Origin: Fasciola hepatica
Lineage: Eukaryota; Platyhelminthes; Trematoda; Plagiorchiida; Fasciolidae
NCBI GenBank assembly: GCA_948099385.1
Contig: CANUEZ040000062.1
Coordinates: 2,170,001-2,234,000 of the forward strand
Length of the DNA: 64,000 nt
Direction of reading: 5' to 3'
Positions within the stretch are counted from its first letter, which is position 1, and each line of letters starts with the position of its first letter. Below the pieces are notes generated by a model. That model was given only the letters and a program-made list of their open reading frames with translations. It made no database searches and was not told the DNA's origin. The translations under genes and the position numbers were made by a program. Below are positions 55,001 through 61,000 of this stretch, piece by piece.

Positions 55001-58000
55001 ATTGGCGTTAAAAAGGCTGCCTAGAGCAGCTGAAACGTTGGCGAATTACAACATCTACCAACAGTGCTGTGTTATTACCAATATAACTCCCAAAACTATC
55101 TTTTGTTTAAAAAGATGTAATTATCTCAAAGTTTGTTCCGATGTACACGTTCTTCATTAGACATAATGAAGCTATGTTACCGGTAATAGACTCTCATTTA
55201 TGAGGACGATAGCAGCCCAAATGGTCTAAATATGCAATCACATCCATTCACCAAGATGAGCTGTTCCGCGTGCATTGTGAACGATGGATAGAGTAGTCCG
55301 TGCTTACTTTGTCAAAGTGGTTCACCCGAGTGCGCAAGTTTTATGGGCGCATGAACCCAATAAGTAAGCGTGACATTTTTGTTATTTTCTACGTCATAAT
55401 TCGATCACATGCAACAACCGCTCACCTTTGACACCTCAACCTTATCGGGAGGACTTCCGGTGTATGGAATACGGATTTTGAATGGCTCGTCAACTTTGGC
55501 AATCACTTCACGTGGAACATCATGCCCAATCTTTGGCGGAGCTGAAAATATTCGAAAGATAAAGAGAGGAAGGTAAAAAAATCAACAATACTTTTTTACT
55601 AGAAATGAACCGCAGCCGCAGTATACAAAGCTGATCTGTGGGGAGAAATAATACTGACTTACTTGTCGGGTATTGTACTTTGACCGGTGAGGTTGGTTCA
55701 CTTGGCTCACCCATACCGGCCAAATTGTATGGAACAACACGAAATTCGAACTCTTTGCCCTTCGGCAAGCCTTTGACTGTGTAATTTGTTCCAGTGATGT
55801 TGGTGGGGTTGGCTCTGCAGTCGGGCGAGCAGGAGAAAGCCCATGTAATATTAGTTAGAAACACACTGTTCATCAAGTTTATTTCATCGCAGATGAAAGA
55901 TAGTTAGTTTTCAAAATTATACTATAGAACTTGAGAAACGTACTTGGTCCATTCATGGCCTCCTTTGGGTCGTTTTTCAACGATGTAACCGGTTGTTGGA
56001 CCTTTACGTGGTGGTTCCCAGGACAAGCTGACGGAGTCATCTGTTGTATCTTCCACGTTTGGTTTATTCATACCCGACGGTGGATCTGAAATATAAGATG
56101 CAGGGAAATAGTTCGCGTGAGGGAGTTTTCTGTACCTTCTTTAAGGGGAAAAAATCCCTTTGGGTTTTATTCTTGGAATATGAAAGCTTCATTGACAATA
56201 TTTGAAATGAGAGTACTTACCGTAAGGATGTTTGGCTTTAATCGCTTTTTCTGTCGAAAGAGGTTCACTAACGCCCATGGCGTTCTCAGCCATGACTCGG
56301 AATTCGTACTCTTTGCCCACTTCCAGGTTTTTAACGGTCGCTGTGGGGCTGGTGAGGAATGCACTGACTTTCTGCCAGCTATGATTAAACAAAAAGTAGC
56401 CAAAGTTTCATTATTATCATTGTGTTCAATTCCATCAAAGACAGTCTTACTAGATGACCACAAGACGGCAGTATTTTCACTTGGAGAAAATTGCTTCTAA
56501 TTTAAAAACACACAAAATACAATGCTATGCGCCGGAAGAAGGCGGGGGGGGGGGGGGAAGCAAGAGCTTGCATTATCCAGTGGTAAAGCGGTAATTTTTT
56601 GCTAAAGCTACACGCGGATTTTCCATTATTTGCTTTTCACCGAAGAGTAAGAGTTGGGAAGCAACTCAGACAATCCAACTATGGTATTTACGGCTCAGTG
56701 CCTAGAGCTTAGACGTTCACTTCGTAGAAGGAAGAGATACGTGTATCTGCGTTTGTCATTGATTCCGCTATTAAATGAACAAATACTCCCAATGGTTACC
56801 GATAATACACAGAATTTACTATTCGCACGAGGAGCTTGGATCTTAGATAATAAAAAATGTCTTGCATTCTAAGCACCATTAAGTTCAACGTCACGACTCG
56901 GAATCGGGATAGTCAAAGTGGTAGAGCATCTGCCGGGTAGTCGGACGGTCAGTGGTTCAATTCCTGCTGGCCGAGTTGGGCTTTTTGATGTGACAAATGC
57001 AAGCGAAATTTCCATTATCATCGATTGGTGATAAATCCGACTCACACAGGAGTATCAACCTTTGGATATCCTAGTTGCAAGCCGACACTAGAAGTGACTA
57101 AAGTAACTTAATTTAAACTGCAGTAGATGACGTGTATAGATTACACTAAAATGAAATTATTGCTCCACTTTTTGATAATACGTTTACCTACTGAACTAAT
57201 TTCCAGTAGTTCAAAAGATATAGTGCTTCACATACGATGAGTCATATATTTATGCACATATGTGACCGACTTGTGAATAAGCTCGGTGCCAGCGCAACAA
57301 CATTATTAAAGCCATAATGACATAACGGAAAGGATAAAGCAAAGAAATATCGAATCTACTGGTTAGTAAGTAGAGAAAGTGCGAACTCATTTTTTTACAG
57401 TACACTTTTTAAAACTTTTTTGGTTTTGTGTGCGTGCGGGGAGCAGGAGTTCAACAGGCAGACCGCACAGCATTCGCGCCACTGACTTCTACGCTGAGTT
57501 TTGTCCCTCAACGTCCCTTAATAACGATGATCCTCATACCTTGGGCCCCAACCAGAAAGGCAGGAAGCATCCACCGAAGCCATTGTATATACCAGATTCT
57601 TCATATTCATAAGTCACTTCATGCCCCCACCGTCGCATAGCTTCATTCAGCCTTGTCCAGCACGTGCAAATAAAGTACGGAAAGGAGGACAACAAACCGG
57701 CAATAACAAAACATGTCCGAGCCACCTGAGCTGGTGTAGAGAGATCGCTTCAGTCAGAGGGACACTATCCGTACTTAACACATAAGACGAAGGACCTCGT
57801 TATTACTCACGTGATGTTCCTGCCAGAAGAGAACAAAGCTTCGGAGACATCGGCGGTCAAACACGGTAAGACACCGTGCATCCAGGTCTCACGACTGTGA
57901 GCGAAACTACAAATCGTAGCACTATATACCAGTCCTTTGAGAGAAAGCCAGATGTCAGGGTATTGCTGTGTGTTGCAGGTTGGCGACAGCTGCTTTAATT

Positions 58001-61000
58001 CTCGCTATTCGCGATGTGATCTCTTAATGATGCGGAGGAAAGTTCCTGTTACTGTAATTATGATGTTGAAAATTTATACACTAAAGTGGATTATGAAGTA
58101 CTGATTTTCCATGATAATTCTAAACCCACGAATGGTGTTTTATTTTGCTAGCTGGAGTACAAGTGGCTGAGGCGCAAATCGTAAGTTATTTACTCCCTCC
58201 CTCGCGCGCTCTCTCTCTCTCTCATACCTTTTCAAACCTACATTTAAGAATACGCGTCCTTGCTAAAGGAAGTGAGTTCCAAAATTTTGATGGAGTAATT
58301 TTATTTAATGATCGAGAAAGAGAAAGGGCAGACCAGTATCCAGCTACGTTATAGTTCGAGGACTGAATCACTAGGCAAAGGCATGTGTATTACTTTCTAT
58401 TCAGTGTTTACACAGTAGTGCAGTGCAGTGCCGTGGACACACCGCATAGCCACAATGACCCACTGAGTTTTTATAGATGACGGGAAACCGTGACTGTGAT
58501 ACCTGGAGTGGTGAACCACGTTAGGTCCATTGTGGTACCAAGCTGCACCACATAGAATTACTATCTACTTGCAAGTCAACAGGTACCAACTGAAATTATT
58601 GGTCAGCTCTACCAGACAAGTCAAGTGGAAGATGCACTAACCTGTCAGAACCTTTAGGCCGTTTCTCTAAGATGTAGTTGGTCACCGGTTGACCACCGTC
58701 ATCCAGAGGTGGTTTCCATTTCAAGGTGATCTCATCCGCGTTCACATCAGTAGCTTCCAGTGGACCTTCCGGCAAACCGGGAACGTCTAAAAAGTAAAAT
58801 AAATCAAAGATTTATCCCATTGCTCTCAGAGAACACAAACAAAATAACAATTCCTTCAAGTGAAACCAGAAAACTCGCTCACCCAAAACTTCAACATGAC
58901 ACGAAGTTTTTACTTGACCCTGGTCGTTCATCAGAGTCAGTTCGTAGTCTCCACCATCAGAACGACGAACTTTCTGTACATGAAGAACAGCTGTGCCACC
59001 AGCAGGTTGTTCCAAAGCTCCACCTGGTCCGGGTTTAGCCGGTGGAGGTGGTGGTTCATCCGATATCTTGACCCGAGTTCCTTCAGACTTTACTGTTTTA
59101 CCACCACAAGTCCATACTGCGGTCGGTTTAGGGTGTCCGAACCACGCGGCGGCCAAGTGAAGTTCTTGTCCAGCCTATTTAAAATAGAATACGACAAGGA
59201 AAAATTGTCATTTTGGAGGTAAACAATATATATGTATATAAAGGTGTCGATGAAAAACTAATGTAATGCGACGGACGCACCTTCAAAGTGACATCTTTTA
59301 GCCCACCCACGCCAGTACCAGGACCACCAACGCATTCCTCAGGGGTACAGATTCTCGGAGCCTGTAGTTGATCAACCGCGGTAAGAGGTTGTGTAGCCTT
59401 GCTGGGTTCACCAGGACCCTCATCATTCACTGCACGGACGCGGAATTTACCGGTATCACCTTGCTTCATTGGTATCCATGCACACAGGTCAGAGGTCTTT
59501 TGCACCTGAACCCATTCTTCCTTGTCATCGGCGGGGGCTCTTGCAGCTCTTGCAGCCCTTGAGGTATCTTCAGCCCCTTCAGCTATTTCACCTTCCCTAG
59601 CCTTTACGGCTTCTATAGGCTCTGCTCTCTCCGCCGAAGCTTCGCCTTCCTCACCGACTGGGGCAGCACGAGTAAGCTCAAATGGAGCTAGAGATGGCGT
59701 AGCAGCGGAAGGTGCTGCAACTGGAGCAGCCTTCTTCATCTCAATTATATAGCCGGTAATCGGTGCACCGCCATCCTTGCGTGGTTTCTGCCAAGAAAGC
59801 TTGACGCCATTCTTGTTCACGATGTCCACATTCAGATTTTCTGGAGCTCCTGGAGGATCTATAGGTAAATATATTCATGAAGTAACAAGGTAAATTTTCG
59901 TTCTTTTACAGAGTCTTTGAGTGATAAACACCAAAGAAAACGATCATGATAAATAAATGTTACTGCTAAGAGATAATTCACCGACCTTAGCTGTTTCAGT
60001 TGAAGCAATGCTTGAATAAGAAAACATGAAAAGTTAAGTCATTTTTTGAATCAGAGTTATGTGTTACGTTGATTCTATCATGGATATCATGAATACAAGT
60101 AGAAAAATAAATAATCCAGAGATTCACAGTGCTTTTTACAATAATGACCAGGTTAATTGATGGGATCGATTTATTTCCTCCCGGGCAGCCTGACATTCAA
60201 CGCGAAATGGGCTCAAAAGCCGCACAGATTGTCCCGGATCTCAGTTGGGACAAGGAGGCTGTTCACTACTGATGCGTTCTACCGAGTTTGATAGGAAAGT
60301 TTTAAAGTGTAGTAAAAAAACAGAACCATTTCACGTAGCACTATGGGCAATCCCATCTACATCAATTTTGCAGTACTAATCTGCCTATCGAGTAATGTTA
60401 CAATCTAAAAGTCCAATTAAGCGAAACAATTGTTTTTCGGTTATCCATTCTCAAGCTGTTTACAGACTACATAGTAGATATTAGACAAAACGTCTTGCAC
60501 ATAGACATGAAATAAACACAAATCATGAGCAGGAGTGGGTCAGTCAAATCATCCTTGTCATATGATTGGTTTATCTAGCTGCTTTCGAAGTGGTTAACCG
60601 TGTGCCCCCAAACAAATGCAGAAGTGTTCAATCGCACACTAGCGATAACCGAGGCAATCGGAATAAGAAAGCTGACCCTTGACATTTGCGCCCTAAAATT
60701 TCTGGTCCGGGCTCTCCAACTCCTTGACCCAAGATTGACTAAGGCCGCATAAATCTAACTTCTAGTCACAGAGAGGGCGTCAGCTAGATAAGACAATCAC
60801 ATAACAAGGATAACTTGACTGGTAAACTCACGCACATGATAGGTATTTATCTCATGTCTATGTGTGTGACATTTTGTCCAATGTCTACTATGTAGTCTGT
60901 AAATGGGTTGTGAATAAATAACTGAAAAACAATTGTTCCGCCTAATTGGATTTTTGTAAGATACAATGGGTATTTTAGAGACAATGTTACAGTAGTCGGT

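Larger units (their letters stand above)
56379..58641 (-). other. Intron, 2.26 kb, repeat-bearing
   Basis: This intron splits Fn3-D in cassette 1; the equivalent introns in cassettes 2 and 3 are only 124 and 145 bp. It carries a 14-base G-run (56544-56557), a tRNA-like element (56896-56976) and a CT repeat (58209-58223). Insertion of mobile DNA plausibly explains the expansion. Confidence 0.7.
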
